Source of the DNA: Parasedimentitalea denitrificans
Lineage (GTDB): Bacteria; Pseudomonadota; Alphaproteobacteria; Rhodobacterales; Rhodobacteraceae
Assembly (NCBI RefSeq): GCF_011813015.1
Contig: NZ_QHLQ01000021.1
Coordinates: forward strand, 1 to 64,000
Length of the DNA: 64,000 nucleotides
Reading direction: 5' to 3'
Positions within the stretch are counted from its first letter, which is position 1. Every line of letters starts with the position of its first letter. The notes under the pieces were generated by a model. That model was not told where the DNA came from. It saw only the letters and a list, made by a program, of their open reading frames with translations, and ran no database searches. Shown one piece after another: positions 1 through 8,042 of this stretch. Both the position numbers and the translations under genes were made by a program.

Positions 1-272
1 TCCCGTCGCCAAAGCCGTTCGATGCGTTTGTCATTCACTTGCCAGCCTGCGTCTCTTAACAGGGCAGCAACTCGACGGTAGCCATATCGACCAAACTAGC
101 GCGTCAGCTCGATCATATCCTCGACCAAGCGTTCTTCGTCAGCGCGTCCACGTGGTAATCGGCGTTGTGTGGATCGGTGCTGGCCCAGAACGCGACAAAC
201 CCGTCGTTCAGAAACCTTGAACTAACTACGAACATGGTTGATGCAGGCCCGCCTACGCGAGGGGCTCAGAAG
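1..272 (-). pseudogene. IS3-family transposase orfB, 5' part, with two in-frame stops
   Basis: The minus-strand frame with codons in phase with 96-98 translates to typical IS3 OrfB N-terminal sequence: a stretch reading LSPSRRRACINHVRS, then FKVSERRVCRVLGQHRSTQR, then YGYRRVAALLRDAGW. The frame is broken by TAG at 222-224 and TAG at 96-98; in both places a glutamine codon CAG would restore the expected protein. The DDE catalytic core would lie beyond the window start. In IS3 elements OrfB is normally made by -1 frameshifting from orfA, and the frame offset seen here fits that. With two nonsense codons the gene is very probably dead. Confidence 0.75.
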
Positions 273-544
273 TTTCCCGATGCGGCTTCCTTCAAGATCA
301 ACTTATCTAATGTCAGGTCAGAAACCGCACGACGCAGACGCTCGTTCCCTTTTTGTAGTCGCTTCAGTTCCTTGAGTTGTTCTGTGCCCATTCCGTCATA
401 CTTCTTCTTCCAACGGTAATAGGTTTGTTCAGTCACGCTGATCTGTCGGATCGCATCAATCCGGGGCAAGCCTCGACCCACCAGAGCTTCAACCTGCCGT
501 AACCTCACGACAATCTCGTCTGGCTTGGATCTCTTGATCGCCAT
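266..544 (-). CDS. IS3-family transposase OrfA
   Basis: A 92-residue protein with the usual OrfA layout: a helix-turn-helix of the transposase_8/HTH type (about residues 8-55, including ISVTEQTYYRWKKKYDGM) followed by a leucine-rich coiled coil (about 55-90, ending LDKLILKEAASGNF). OrfA binds the IS ends and forms the OrfAB fusion by frameshifting. The start at 544 is supported by GGAGG about six bases upstream. It is the only intact frame in this element, because the partner orfB carries nonsense codons. Confidence 0.85.
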   Translation of the reverse strand: MAIKRSKPDEIVVRLRQVEALVGRGLPRIDAIRQISVTEQTYYRWKKKYDGMGTEQLKELKRLQKGNERLRRAVSDLTLDKLILKEAASGNF

Positions 545-609
545 ACTTGGTCCTCCGCTTTCCTAACTATAGGGGCGGACCACTTCAAAGGGAGAGGCTC
601 AGCATCAAT

Positions 610-663
610 TAGAAAATGTAGAAAATGTAGAAAATGTAGAAAATGTAGAAAATGTAGAAAATG
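610..663 (+). repeat. Six perfect tandem copies of a 9-bp unit (tagaaaatg)
   Basis: The unit TAGAAAATG is repeated six times without a mismatch from 610 to 663, between the IS end and the recombinase pseudogene. As 9 bp is a multiple of three, a minus-strand frame through it reads repeated His-Phe-Leu, but no gene is associated. It is a minisatellite-like tract, likely to vary in copy number by slippage. Confidence 0.95.
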
Positions 664-689
664 CAGTGACAGATTCCACAAATTACAAG

Positions 690-1289
690 GTGGGATTCGC
701 CCGATCTTCAAGCGTTGACCAGAATCTAGATCTACAGATTTCGGCTCTGAAATAATGTGGCATTGCCGACGGTCTGATTTTTACTGACAAGATGAGCGGT
801 GCTAGTCAGAAGCGGTAAGGACTGGAAGCGGCTGTGTGAGCTGCTAGGCGGTGCGGCGGTGAGTTTGTAGTCTGGAAACTAGACCGGCTAGGCGGAATCA
901 TGCGTGGCATCATCCAAACAATGCAAGAATTCGAGAAAGACGATGTGCGCCTGTTTAGTCTGACTGAGAGGTTTGACGTCGGCGGCCCGATGGTCAAGGG
1001 CATGATTCACATCATGGCGGCCTTGGCTCAAATGGAACGTGATTTACTTAGAGAGCGGACTATTGCTGGATTGAAAGCCGCGCGTGACCGTGGGCCATTG
1101 CACGGCAGACCGCAAGCAATGACTCCTGAAAGAGTGGCCAGGGCATCGGAGATGGTGTTGGATGGCGCAAGGCCGGGGCAGGTATTGCTTGTAATGCAGG
1201 CGATGCCAGGTCCAAAGATTAACCGATCCCGCGTTTATCAGTGGGTGAAAGATTTTAAAGAGCTGTCGTCAGAAGGGGTGGCGGTGTGA
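690..1289 (+). pseudogene. Serine recombinase (resolvase/invertase family), three in-frame stops
   Basis: One continuous plus frame from about 690 to the TGA ending at 1289 translates to a whole small serine recombinase. It begins VGFARSSSVDQNLDLQ, where the serine at the catalytic YARVS-like position is kept. IFTDKMSGAS and VVWKLDRLGG follow, then FSLTERFDVGGPM, MAALAQMERDLLRERT and a C-terminal helix-turn-helix (SRVYQWVKDF). The frame is broken by TAA at 753-755, TAA at 816-818 and TGA at 837-839, without any frameshift. The longest open piece (900-1289) lacks the catalytic serine and could only encode the helix-E/DNA-binding part. It is a relic of a resolvase or invertase from a mobile element. 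Confidence 0.85.
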
Positions 1290-1370
1290 TCCAGTTCATG
1301 AACCGATAGGTAGCCTGATATGGCTGTAGAGCTGGATGGCGGCAATATTTAAAATCCGCTCAATATAGAG

Positions 1371-1667
1371 GTGAACTTGGTAATTGCCGAAGGATTCTTA
1401 GGGCAGTGGATAAAGTCGCTTACACAGTCAGAAGTTTGGCACAGTCGAGAGCAAGGCGCTGTTGCATCGATGAAGTATGGAGTGGTATGGCTGGATTGTT
1501 ACGCTCAAGGCCTCGAATTATCTCTAAAAGCAGTTCTGAGAGCAAAATGAATCCCAGAGCCCAAAGGGCAGCATAACGTCTATGGGATGTTCGAATTGCT
1601 AGTTGATGACACGATTTTGCCGGATAATCTAGTAAAACTGTTTAGTGCCGAAGGAGCACACGATTGA
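1371..1667 (+). pseudogene. Decayed ORF of unknown function, possibly HEPN-like
   Basis: A single plus frame begins at a GTG (1371) and reads 59 codons to TGA at 1548-1550. It then continues coherently (IPEPKGQHNVYGMFELLVDD and on) to a second TGA at 1665-1667. The segments WLDCYAQGLELSLKAVLRAK and GQHNVYGMFELL loosely recall HEPN-type helical domains, where a Lys-containing helix is followed by a G-H motif, but this similarity is weak. A single CGA to TGA change would explain the first break. The coding-like composition across the stop suggests a broken gene rather than chance. No ribosome binding site is obvious. Confidence 0.35.
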
Positions 1668-1702
1668 ATTGAGGCCGAATCTATTTTTTTCGAAGAGGTG
1701 AT

Positions 1703-1779
<77 letters not shown>

Positions 1780-1791
1780 CTGTTGAACGGC

Positions 1792-1820
1792 GGTATAGCC
1801 GTCGGATCAAGCTACTGCAA
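1792..1820 (-). promoter_or_regulatory. Sigma-70-type promoter of tRNA-Arg
   Basis: On the minus strand TTGCAG (1820-1815) is followed after exactly 17 bases by TATACC (1797-1792), ending about 12 bases before the first base of the tRNA. Spacing and position suit a vegetative promoter. Confidence 0.6.
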
Positions 1821-1944
1821 TGGCAAACTTGATAAATTAAATTGTTTTGCACCCATCTTGAAAATGGCTATTGGTTGATTTGGGGCTGCTTTAAATTACT
1901 CTTCGATACCATTGGTATGTCACGGAAATTTCTATTTTAAACAT

Positions 1945-1972
1945 AAAAAACCGCACATTGGTAGGTGTGCGG
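1945..1972 (-). terminator. Rho-independent terminator of the DUF882 gene
   Basis: The minus strand carries a 7-bp perfect stem CCGCACA/TGTGCGG (1972-1966 with 1957-1951) followed directly by a run of T (complement of 1945-1950), about 34 bases after the stop codon of the upstream gene. Confidence 0.85.
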
Positions 1973-2005
1973 ATTATATGAAATATGACAAGTTTGGTGG
2001 AGTTA

Positions 2006-2575
2006 TCAGCCGCTCCAGCTGCGAACTTGGCCGCAGTCCATATGGACAAAATTGGAGCCCCTGTATTTCCCCACGCCGCCAGCACGACACGCTTGGGCGG
2101 CCTTAGCCATCTGCCCAACCGATCGCGAAGCCAGCCGCAGATCAGCTGCCTGACCACGCATATGAAGAGAGTTCTTGGCAACGCCCCGCGAACGCCTGCG
2201 CAACATTGCGTTAGTCTGTGGGCTGCGATAGCCGGACAACATCATATAGGGTTCATTCACCTCCAATAGGTTATGCGATGCTGCCATTATATCGATCGTG
2301 CGTGTATCAATCTCTTTGACCTGATCGTTCCGCCAATCGCGCATGAAGTAGTTGATTTCTTTGACCGCGTCTTTGATGTATTTGCCATCAATCCAATAGA
2401 TCATATCGATCCGTTCACCGGTCCGGCCTGAGTACATCCGAATGCGCCGAATGTCGCCTGATCCTCGTAAAAAACCTGCTGCGTTAGAGAGTGTCGGAGC
2501 TGCAACAAGTGTGGTTGCTGCGAAAGCACCCAATAAGCCCCGCCGGGTCATGCCCGAAGTGTTGGTTTCTACCAT
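2006..2575 (-). CDS. DUF882 / M15-type murein peptidase with Tat-like signal
   Basis: A 189-residue exported protein of the DUF882 (peptidase M15A, YcbK-like) family. The N-terminus has a twin-arginine-like signal (TRRGLLGAFAATTLVAAP). The metal-site motifs are present in order: SGYRSPQTN, SLHMRGQAADLR with the His and Asp ligands, and FVHMD with the last His. Such proteins are zinc peptidases of the D-Ala-D-Ala carboxypeptidase fold acting on periplasmic peptidoglycan. AGGA lies five bases before the chosen start. It is divergent from an L,D-transpeptidase gene, a sensible pairing for wall remodelling; the exact bond cleaved is not known from sequence. Confidence 0.85.
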   Translation of the reverse strand: MVETNTSGMTRRGLLGAFAATTLVAAPTLSNAAGFLRGSGDIRRIRMYSGRTGERIDMIYWIDGKYIKDAVKEINYFMRDWRNDQVKEIDTRTIDIMAASHNLLEVNEPYMMLSGYRSPQTNAMLRRRSRGVAKNSLHMRGQAADLRLASRSVGQMAKAAQACRAGGVGKYRGSNFVHMDCGQVRSWSG

Positions 2576-2933
2576 AGTATCCTGCGCCGTCCCGTACGCT
2601 ATTCCTGCCTGCGCTCGATGTTACGAGCGCCATTTTCATCCATCCCCGGATGTAACTTGTATGTCACAGGTCGATTCGTGTGCCAAGAAAGGATTGTAGC
2701 AACTTGTAACTATCTCCAATTTTCGGCGATTTTTTGCGCAAATTGCTACATTAACCCTAGTTTCTGTAATGTAATCAACTCTAGTTCAAAATGACTGCGT
2801 CTACATAGCATCAAGCAGTACACCGGTTCCAAGTTGATGAAAATGTGAATGGACTTCTCCCCCTAGTATTTACCAGAGTTTCATGTAGGCAGTGGCAAGT
2901 ATTGATACGCAAACCGTTCAAGGAAGTTATGAT
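2576..2933. promoter_or_regulatory. Divergent intergenic region between the DUF882 and L,D-transpeptidase genes
   Basis: About 358 bases with no convincing gene. It must hold the promoters of both flanking envelope genes. A 7-bp inverted pair GTAGCAA (2696-2702) and TTGCTAC (2743-2749) is visible, separated by 40 bases, but I cannot tie it to a known regulator. AAGGAAG at 2920-2926 is the ribosome binding site for the start at 2934. Confidence 0.45.
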
Positions 2934-4559
2934 ATGATGTGTTTTCCCCATCTTAGTTTGTCTCCCAAATTAAGAGGAGGCGCTTTTGCACTTGCTCTTG
3001 GTGGTTTGGGTGCGGGGATGACTCCTTTGCCGGCGCAGGCGCAAGTTACAGCTTTTAAGCAAGCTATTGCGGAGGCTGCCTCGGTGGACGATGGTGTGGC
3101 TGCGTTTTATCGCGAAAATGACTATCTGCCAATCTGGACTGGGGCAGGCGAAAAGGATCGTGCGCGAAGGTCAGCGCTGTTGGCTGCACTTTCCAATTTG
3201 TCCGTCCATGGGTTGCCGGATCGATCCGTTGAAGTTGCTCGATTGACTGAGCAGATGCAAAATGCACGAACCACGCGCGACATTGGAATGGTTGAGGTAG
3301 CGCTGAGCCGAGCGCTGGTCGAATATGCGAACGATATTCAGACCGGATTTTTGGTTCCTTCCCAGATTGATGATGGCATGGTGCGGGTTAAACCAGAAGC
3401 CAGCAGCAATGCGTTTTTGACCGGTATTCGTGACGGACAGCCGACAACCTTTATTCGCTCTCTTGCGCCCAAATCGTCCCAATACCGGGCCCTGATGAAA
3501 GAGAAACTACGACTGGAAGGGTTGATTCAAGACGGGGGCTGGGGACCAACTGTAGCCAATCGAAAGCTAGAACCGGGCCAGAGCGGACCAGATGTTGTTG
3601 CGCTTCGCAACCGACTGACATCAATGGGGTATTTGGAACGAAGTGCCACAATGACTTATGATGGCTCAGTTGAAGCTGCCGTTCAACGGTTCCAGGCCGA
3701 ACATGGGCTTGAGGCAGACGGTGTGGCTGGAAAGGGCACGATTGCCGAAGTGAACAAACCCGTTCAGGCGAGGTTGAAGTCGGTTATTGTCGCTATGGAG
3801 CGCGAGCGGTGGCTTCCGACCGAGCGGGGTGAGAGACATGTGCTTGTCAATCAAACAGATTTTACTGCGAAGATAGTGGATCATGGGAATATTACATTCG
3901 AGACACGCTCAGTGATCGGTAAGAACCAGAGCGACCGCCGTTCCCCTGAGTTTTCGGATGTAATGGAACATATGGTTATTAATCCAAGTTGGTATGTTCC
4001 ACGGTCGATCGTAACCAAGGAATACCTGCCTCAACTAAAGGAAAATCCAAACGCAGCTAGGCACATAGAAATTACAGACAACCGTGGTCGTCAAGTCGAC
4101 CGCAGTGCAGTTGATTTCACTCAATTTACAGCTAGATCGTTCCCATTTGCCATGCGCCAGCCTCCGAGTCGACGTAATGCATTGGGGCTGGTTAAGTTTA
4201 TGTTCCCAAATAAACACAACATCTATCTTCATGACACGCCGGCCAAAAATCTGTTCTCTCGTGAGGTGAGAGCATATTCGCACGGTTGCATCCGTTTGGC
4301 CCAGCCGTTTGAATTCGCTTATGCGCTGTTGGCACGTCAGTCTGAAGACCCCAAAGCCTTTTTCCACCGTGTTTTGAATTCCGGCAAGGAAACCAAGGTT
4401 GAACTAGAGCAGAATGTCCCAGTGCACATCATCTATCGTACTGCGATTGTTTCCTCTAAGGGACGCCCGGAATTTCGCCGCGATGTTTATGGTCGTGACG
4501 CCAAAGTCTGGGCGGCACTTGAGCGGGCAGGGGTGGTATTGACCAGCGTTCAGGGGTAA
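2934..4559 (+). CDS. L,D-transpeptidase, YcbB/LdtD type
   Basis: A 541-residue periplasmic enzyme that forms or remodels 3-3 peptidoglycan cross-links. Order: signal peptide ending PLPAQAQ (about residues 1-37), a scaffold domain, a peptidoglycan-binding_1 domain (about 215-275, with LEPGQSGPDVVALRNRL and EHGLEADGVAGKGT), then the YkuD catalytic domain with the Cys motif YSHGCIRLAQP. The length fits the large YcbB class. A GTG at 2892 is in frame, but the ATG at 2934 is preferred: AAGGAAG lies seven bases upstream and the signal peptide begins cleanly there. The next gene, lpxD-like, follows after 39 bases. Confidence 0.88.
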   Translation: MMCFPHLSLSPKLRGGAFALALGGLGAGMTPLPAQAQVTAFKQAIAEAASVDDGVAAFYRENDYLPIWTGAGEKDRARRSALLAALSNLSVHGLPDRSVEVARLTEQMQNARTTRDIGMVEVALSRALVEYANDIQTGFLVPSQIDDGMVRVKPEASSNAFLTGIRDGQPTTFIRSLAPKSSQYRALMKEKLRLEGLIQDGGWGPTVANRKLEPGQSGPDVVALRNRLTSMGYLERSATMTYDGSVEAAVQRFQAEHGLEADGVAGKGTIAEVNKPVQARLKSVIVAMERERWLPTERGERHVLVNQTDFTAKIVDHGNITFETRSVIGKNQSDRRSPEFSDVMEHMVINPSWYVPRSIVTKEYLPQLKENPNAARHIEITDNRGRQVDRSAVDFTQFTARSFPFAMRQPPSRRNALGLVKFMFPNKHNIYLHDTPAKNLFSREVRAYSHGCIRLAQPFEFAYALLARQSEDPKAFFHRVLNSGKETKVELEQNVPVHIIYRTAIVSSKGRPEFRRDVYGRDAKVWAALERAGVVLTSVQG

Positions 4560-4598
4560 TCCTCAGGCCCTAAGCCAAACCACCGGGAAGGGCCTTTA

Positions 4599-5672
4599 AT
4601 GTTTACCATTCGCCAGATAGCCGATGCTCTGGGCGCAAACGCCCAGGGCGACTTGGACCTGAAGATTTCCAGTGCATCAGAACCCGTTGATGCTGGACCG
4701 CAAGAACTAGCGATGGCTATGTCACCTAAATATGCCGATGCTCTGGATCAGGGGAGCGCCGTAGCTGCCTTGTTGTGGCCTGATGCAGATTGGCAAAAAA
4801 TGGGTCTGAAAGCCGCAATTTTTTCGCCGCGACCTCGAATGGCTATGGCCGGCGTTACGGCCATATTAGACTTGGGGCAGGGGTTTAACACGGGTATTCA
4901 CACTTCTGCAGTAGTGGATCCAACTGCAGAACTTGCTGACGGCGTAAGTGTCGGACCGCTTTCAGTAATCAGCGCGGGATCGCGAATTGGCGCTGGATCC
5001 ATTATTGGCCCTCATTGTTTTGTTGGTAAGGATGCTGTGATTGGTGAAGATGCCTTTATGCGTGAAATGGTTTCCATTGGGGCGCGTGCGACAATTGGCG
5101 ACCGGTTTATTGCACAACCTGGTGCACGAGTAGGGAGTGATGGGTTTTCATTTGTGACCCCAGAAGTTTCGGGTGTAGAAAACGTTCGTCAATCCTTGGC
5201 AGATCAAGGTGATGCGTCGGCTCAAAACTGGATGAGAATTCACTCTCTGGGGGCGGTGACCATTGGGTCCGATGTAGAGATCGGTTCGAATTGCACCATC
5301 GATAACGGAACAATTCGTAATACTGTTATCGGCGATGGTTGCAAGCTCGATAATCAGGTGCACATCGGCCATAACACCCGGATTGGAAGGGATTGTTTGC
5401 TTTGCGGCCAAACTGGCATTTCCGGCTCTGTTGATGTTGGCAACAACGTCGTGTTGGCTGGCCAATGCGGCGTGAATGACAATATTTTTATAGGCGACGG
5501 CGTAGTTGCTGGTGGCGGGACCAAGATTATCTCTAACGTCCCGGCAGGCCGGGTGGTCATGGGGTATCCCGCAGTGAAAATGGATACTCATACAGAAATT
5601 TACAAAGCACAGCGCCGCTTGCCACGGTTAATGCGAGATATTGAGGCATTAAAAAAGGCTGTTTTCAAATAG
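4599..5672 (+). CDS. lpxD: LpxD-type UDP-3-O-acylglucosamine N-acyltransferase (probable second copy)
   Basis: A 357-residue left-handed beta-helix acyltransferase. Residues about 1-100 form the LpxD N-terminal uridine-binding domain. About 105-320 are hexapeptide repeats (for example DGVSVGPLSVISAGSRIGAG), and the C-terminus is a helical tail. LDNQVHIGHNTRIG matches the catalytic-histidine segment of LpxD. The enzyme transfers a 3-hydroxyacyl chain from ACP to UDP-acyl-glucosamine in lipid A synthesis. The usual lpxD of Proteobacteria lies with bamA, fabZ and lpxA. This one lies instead between an L,D-transpeptidase and an ACP/ketoacyl-synthase pair, so it is probably a paralogue (inference). 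Confidence 0.82.
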   Translation: MFTIRQIADALGANAQGDLDLKISSASEPVDAGPQELAMAMSPKYADALDQGSAVAALLWPDADWQKMGLKAAIFSPRPRMAMAGVTAILDLGQGFNTGIHTSAVVDPTAELADGVSVGPLSVISAGSRIGAGSIIGPHCFVGKDAVIGEDAFMREMVSIGARATIGDRFIAQPGARVGSDGFSFVTPEVSGVENVRQSLADQGDASAQNWMRIHSLGAVTIGSDVEIGSNCTIDNGTIRNTVIGDGCKLDNQVHIGHNTRIGRDCLLCGQTGISGSVDVGNNVVLAGQCGVNDNIFIGDGVVAGGGTKIISNVPAGRVVMGYPAVKMDTHTEIYKAQRRLPRLMRDIEALKKAVFK

Positions 5673-5720
5673 CCCCGAAGCCGATAGGTCAACATCGATG
5701 CGTTTGATCAGAGGTCTACA

Positions 5721-5975
5721 ATGAGCATTCAAAGCAAGGTGTTTTCTATTCTTGCCGAACAGGCGTTTCTGGAGCCATTCGACGTTACTCTTGAGAGTAC
5801 GCTGGATGAACTCGGGATTGATAGCATGGGGGTAGTTGAGTGCATTTTTGCGATTGAGGAAGAGTTCGACATAACCATTCCGTTTAATGCGAATGAACCT
5901 CAGAGAAGTGACTTTGACATATCGAATGTTGCCTCGATGATTTCCGGCATAGAGGCGCTAGTTTCGAAGAACTAA
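5721..5975 (+). CDS. Acyl carrier protein (specialised)
   Basis: An 84-residue acidic four-helix carrier protein. GIDSMGVVE carries the serine (Ser35) that would receive 4'-phosphopantetheine; the housekeeping AcpP has DSLD at that place, so this is a divergent dedicated ACP. It follows the LpxD paralogue by 48 bases and precedes a ketoacyl-ACP synthase by 27 bases. It therefore probably carries an unusual acyl chain for lipid A or another envelope lipid (inference from neighbours). Confidence 0.85.
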   Translation: MSIQSKVFSILAEQAFLEPFDVTLESTLDELGIDSMGVVECIFAIEEEFDITIPFNANEPQRSDFDISNVASMISGIEALVSKN

Positions 5976-6002
5976 CGGGAAACTGCGAGCGAAAGTGAGA
6001 GC

Positions 6003-7211
6003 ATGAAACGCGTAGTCGTTACAGGGGCTGGAACCATCAATTCGTTGGGCCATTCTGTTCCGGCGACACTTGTTGCAATGCGCGAAGGAAAATGTGGCAT
6101 TGGCGATCTAGAGTTCCGAGACGTTGATCGGTTGTCGATAAAAATTGGTGGCCAAGTACGCGGCTTCGAAGCCGAGGGTCGTTTTAATCGACAACAAATT
6201 AGCTTGTATGACCGGTTTACTCAGTTCACACTGACGGCCGCTAAAGAGGCAATTGATCAGTCTGGATTAGAATTTGGCGGCGAGCTAGCGGCGAAATCCG
6301 GGGTCGTGCTCGGCACCGCTGGTGGCGGTGTATCGACTTGGGATGACAACTACCGCTCGGTCTACGAGGACGGCAAAAACCGGGTCCATCCGTTTGTTGT
6401 ACCCAAATTGATGAACAACGCTGCAGCAAGTCATGTATCTATGCAGCACAATTTGAAAGGCCCCAGTTTCACGGTCTCCACAGCCTGTGCGTCCTCCAAT
6501 CACGCCATGGCGCAGGCCTTTCAAATGGTTCGAACTGGTTTGGCACCAGCCATGGTGACCGGAGGGTCTGAATCGATGTTGTGTTTTGGCGGTGTTAAGG
6601 CATGGGAAGGGTTACGGGTGATGTCCAAAGATGCATGTCGGCCGTTTAGTGCAAATAGAAATGGAATGGTACAAGGAGAAGGTGCAGGGATATTTGTGTT
6701 TGAAGAGTATGAACACGCACACGGTCGTGGTGCAGACATCCTGTGTGAAGTTATCGGTTTTGCAATGTCATCGGATGCCGCAGATATCGTGATGCCGAGC
6801 AAACATGGCGCTGCACGTGCAATTTTCGGAGCCATGAAAGACGCGGGCATTAATCCAGAGGAAGTTGGGTATATCAACGCGCATGGTACTGGGACAGCGG
6901 CCAACGACAAAACTGAATGTGCTGCCGTCGCGGACGTGTTCGGTCAGCATGCCGACAAGCTCATGATGTCTTCGACCAAATCCATGCATGGGCATTTGAT
7001 CGGCGGTACCGGGGCAGTGGAATTACTGTCTTGTATCATGGCATTACGCGACGGAGTTATTGCTCCGACTATAGGATATCAGGAACCAGATCCGGAGTGC
7101 GCAATTGACGTGGTTCCAAATGAAGCCCGCGACGCCAAAGTAGAAGTCGCACTTAGCAACGCATTTGCCTTTGGCGGTTTGAACGCAGTTTTGGCTCTAC
7201 GAAGTGTTTAA
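6003..7211 (+). CDS. Beta-ketoacyl-ACP synthase (KAS I/II, FabF-like)
   Basis: A 402-residue thiolase-fold condensing enzyme with the Cys-His-His triad: STACASSNHAM (Cys162), INAHGTGTAANDKTE and MHGHLIGGTGAVE. It extends acyl-ACP with malonyl-ACP. Length and motifs are those of FabF/FabB, but its place directly after a dedicated ACP and an LpxD paralogue suggests it makes a special chain for that ACP. It is the last gene of the transpeptidase-lpxD-acp-KAS run and ends just before a strong hairpin. Confidence 0.9.
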   Translation: MKRVVVTGAGTINSLGHSVPATLVAMREGKCGIGDLEFRDVDRLSIKIGGQVRGFEAEGRFNRQQISLYDRFTQFTLTAAKEAIDQSGLEFGGELAAKSGVVLGTAGGGVSTWDDNYRSVYEDGKNRVHPFVVPKLMNNAAASHVSMQHNLKGPSFTVSTACASSNHAMAQAFQMVRTGLAPAMVTGGSESMLCFGGVKAWEGLRVMSKDACRPFSANRNGMVQGEGAGIFVFEEYEHAHGRGADILCEVIGFAMSSDAADIVMPSKHGAARAIFGAMKDAGINPEEVGYINAHGTGTAANDKTECAAVADVFGQHADKLMMSSTKSMHGHLIGGTGAVELLSCIMALRDGVIAPTIGYQEPDPECAIDVVPNEARDAKVEVALSNAFAFGGLNAVLALRSV

Positions 7212-7227
7212 ATTCACCTGACACGTA

Positions 7228-7257
7228 AAACCGTCGCTTCGAGTAAAGCGACGGTTT
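7228..7257. terminator. Bidirectional terminator between convergent genes
   Basis: A 12-base perfect stem AAACCGTCGCTT (7228-7239) with AAGCGACGGTTT (7246-7257) around a six-base loop. It sits between the stop of the ketoacyl synthase (plus) and the stop of the IalB gene (minus). Both flanks end in short A or T runs, so it can serve both directions. Confidence 0.85.
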
Positions 7258-7284
7258 GGTTGTCTCAAATTGTCCGGTAGTTTA

Positions 7285-7908
7285 CTATTCGGGGCCGACA
7301 ATATCCACAATGTTGTACCCAGCAGTAAAGCCTTTCAACGACATTTTCATTTCAATGAGCTGATCAGGCGCGGGAGTAGGACGTAGAGACAAGGTGGCAG
7401 CTGTTCCTTTTTTAAAGGCATCGACGTCTGACTGTGTCAGACCGATTTCAGCAATGCAGCCCAACTGGTTGCAATACTTGTAGTTATAGCGTTTGCCCGC
7501 CCCCCCATCTACCGAAATAGTCAGTGCTGCGGGCAACAATGTCTCTAATGGAACGATTACCGTGGCAGCAGCAACCGCCTGTCCACCAGGCTGGTTAAGC
7601 CGGAACAATCGGATCTCGGCCATGGGATTCCCATTCGAATCCGCCAAGACTTGGATTATCGAACAAGGGTCTGTTCCAGCTTCCATCTTAAGGCAGACAA
7701 GATCCCAGTCTCCGTGCTTTTCTTTTGAATACTGGTCGCCAACTTGAGGGCCTTCGTTTACTGGCTGGCCGAGATCAAGCCCAGAATCAGCAGACGTCTC
7801 TGAGCTGGCTTCGGGTTGTCCTGTCGTCGGAGCGCTTTCTTGGGCTGCTAAGGGAACAGAAAACGCAAAAATTGCGGTAAGCGAAAGCTGTGTCAGGGAT
7901 TTAAACAT
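7285..7908 (-). CDS. Invasion-associated locus B (IalB) family periplasmic protein
   Basis: A 207-residue secreted protein. The signal peptide is MFKSLTQLSLTAIFAFSVPL, followed by a low-complexity Ser/Thr/Glu linker and then the IalB fold with its conserved cysteines (GDWDLVCLK, PCSIIQ, CNQLGCIAEIGL). The family is widespread in Alphaproteobacteria; it was named from Bartonella, but in free-living species its role is unknown and invasion should not be assumed. The start at 7908 is chosen over an upstream in-frame ATG because it begins the signal peptide and is preceded by AAAGAG. Confidence 0.85.
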   Translation of the reverse strand: MFKSLTQLSLTAIFAFSVPLAAQESAPTTGQPEASSETSADSGLDLGQPVNEGPQVGDQYSKEKHGDWDLVCLKMEAGTDPCSIIQVLADSNGNPMAEIRLFRLNQPGGQAVAAATVIVPLETLLPAALTISVDGGAGKRYNYKYCNQLGCIAEIGLTQSDVDAFKKGTAATLSLRPTPAPDQLIEMKMSLKGFTAGYNIVDIVGPE

Positions 7909-8042
7909 GAAAGTCTCTTTTCTTCTGAACGTCCACACAGGGCTTAGCATGGTGCGAAAGCAGTGTCAGGTGATTTTGCCGAGCCATCAGCGGGAATTGA
8001 CTATTTCTTATGAACAAATGGGAACGCCTTGGAATTAAAGGT

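Larger units (their letters stand above)
1..587 (-). mobile_element. IS3-family insertion sequence remnant, cut by the window edge
   Basis: Two overlapping transposase reading frames in the IS3-family arrangement (orfA, then orfB in a shifted frame) read leftwards from about 544 to the window start. The outer end is probably near 587, where the minus strand reads TGAAGTGGTCCGCCCC upstream of orfA, resembling an IS terminal repeat; this is inference because the other end lies outside the window and no target duplication can be checked. orfA is intact but orfB has two in-frame TAG codons, so the copy is probably unable to transpose by itself. Confidence 0.8.

Noticed and set aside
610..663. Possible CRISPR array
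   Set aside because: The units are 9 bp and directly joined, with no spacers and no cas genes nearby.
505..711. Minus ORF with repeated His-Phe-Leu
   Set aside because: It is only the translation of the 9-bp tandem repeat, has no family likeness and overlaps the recombinase remnant.
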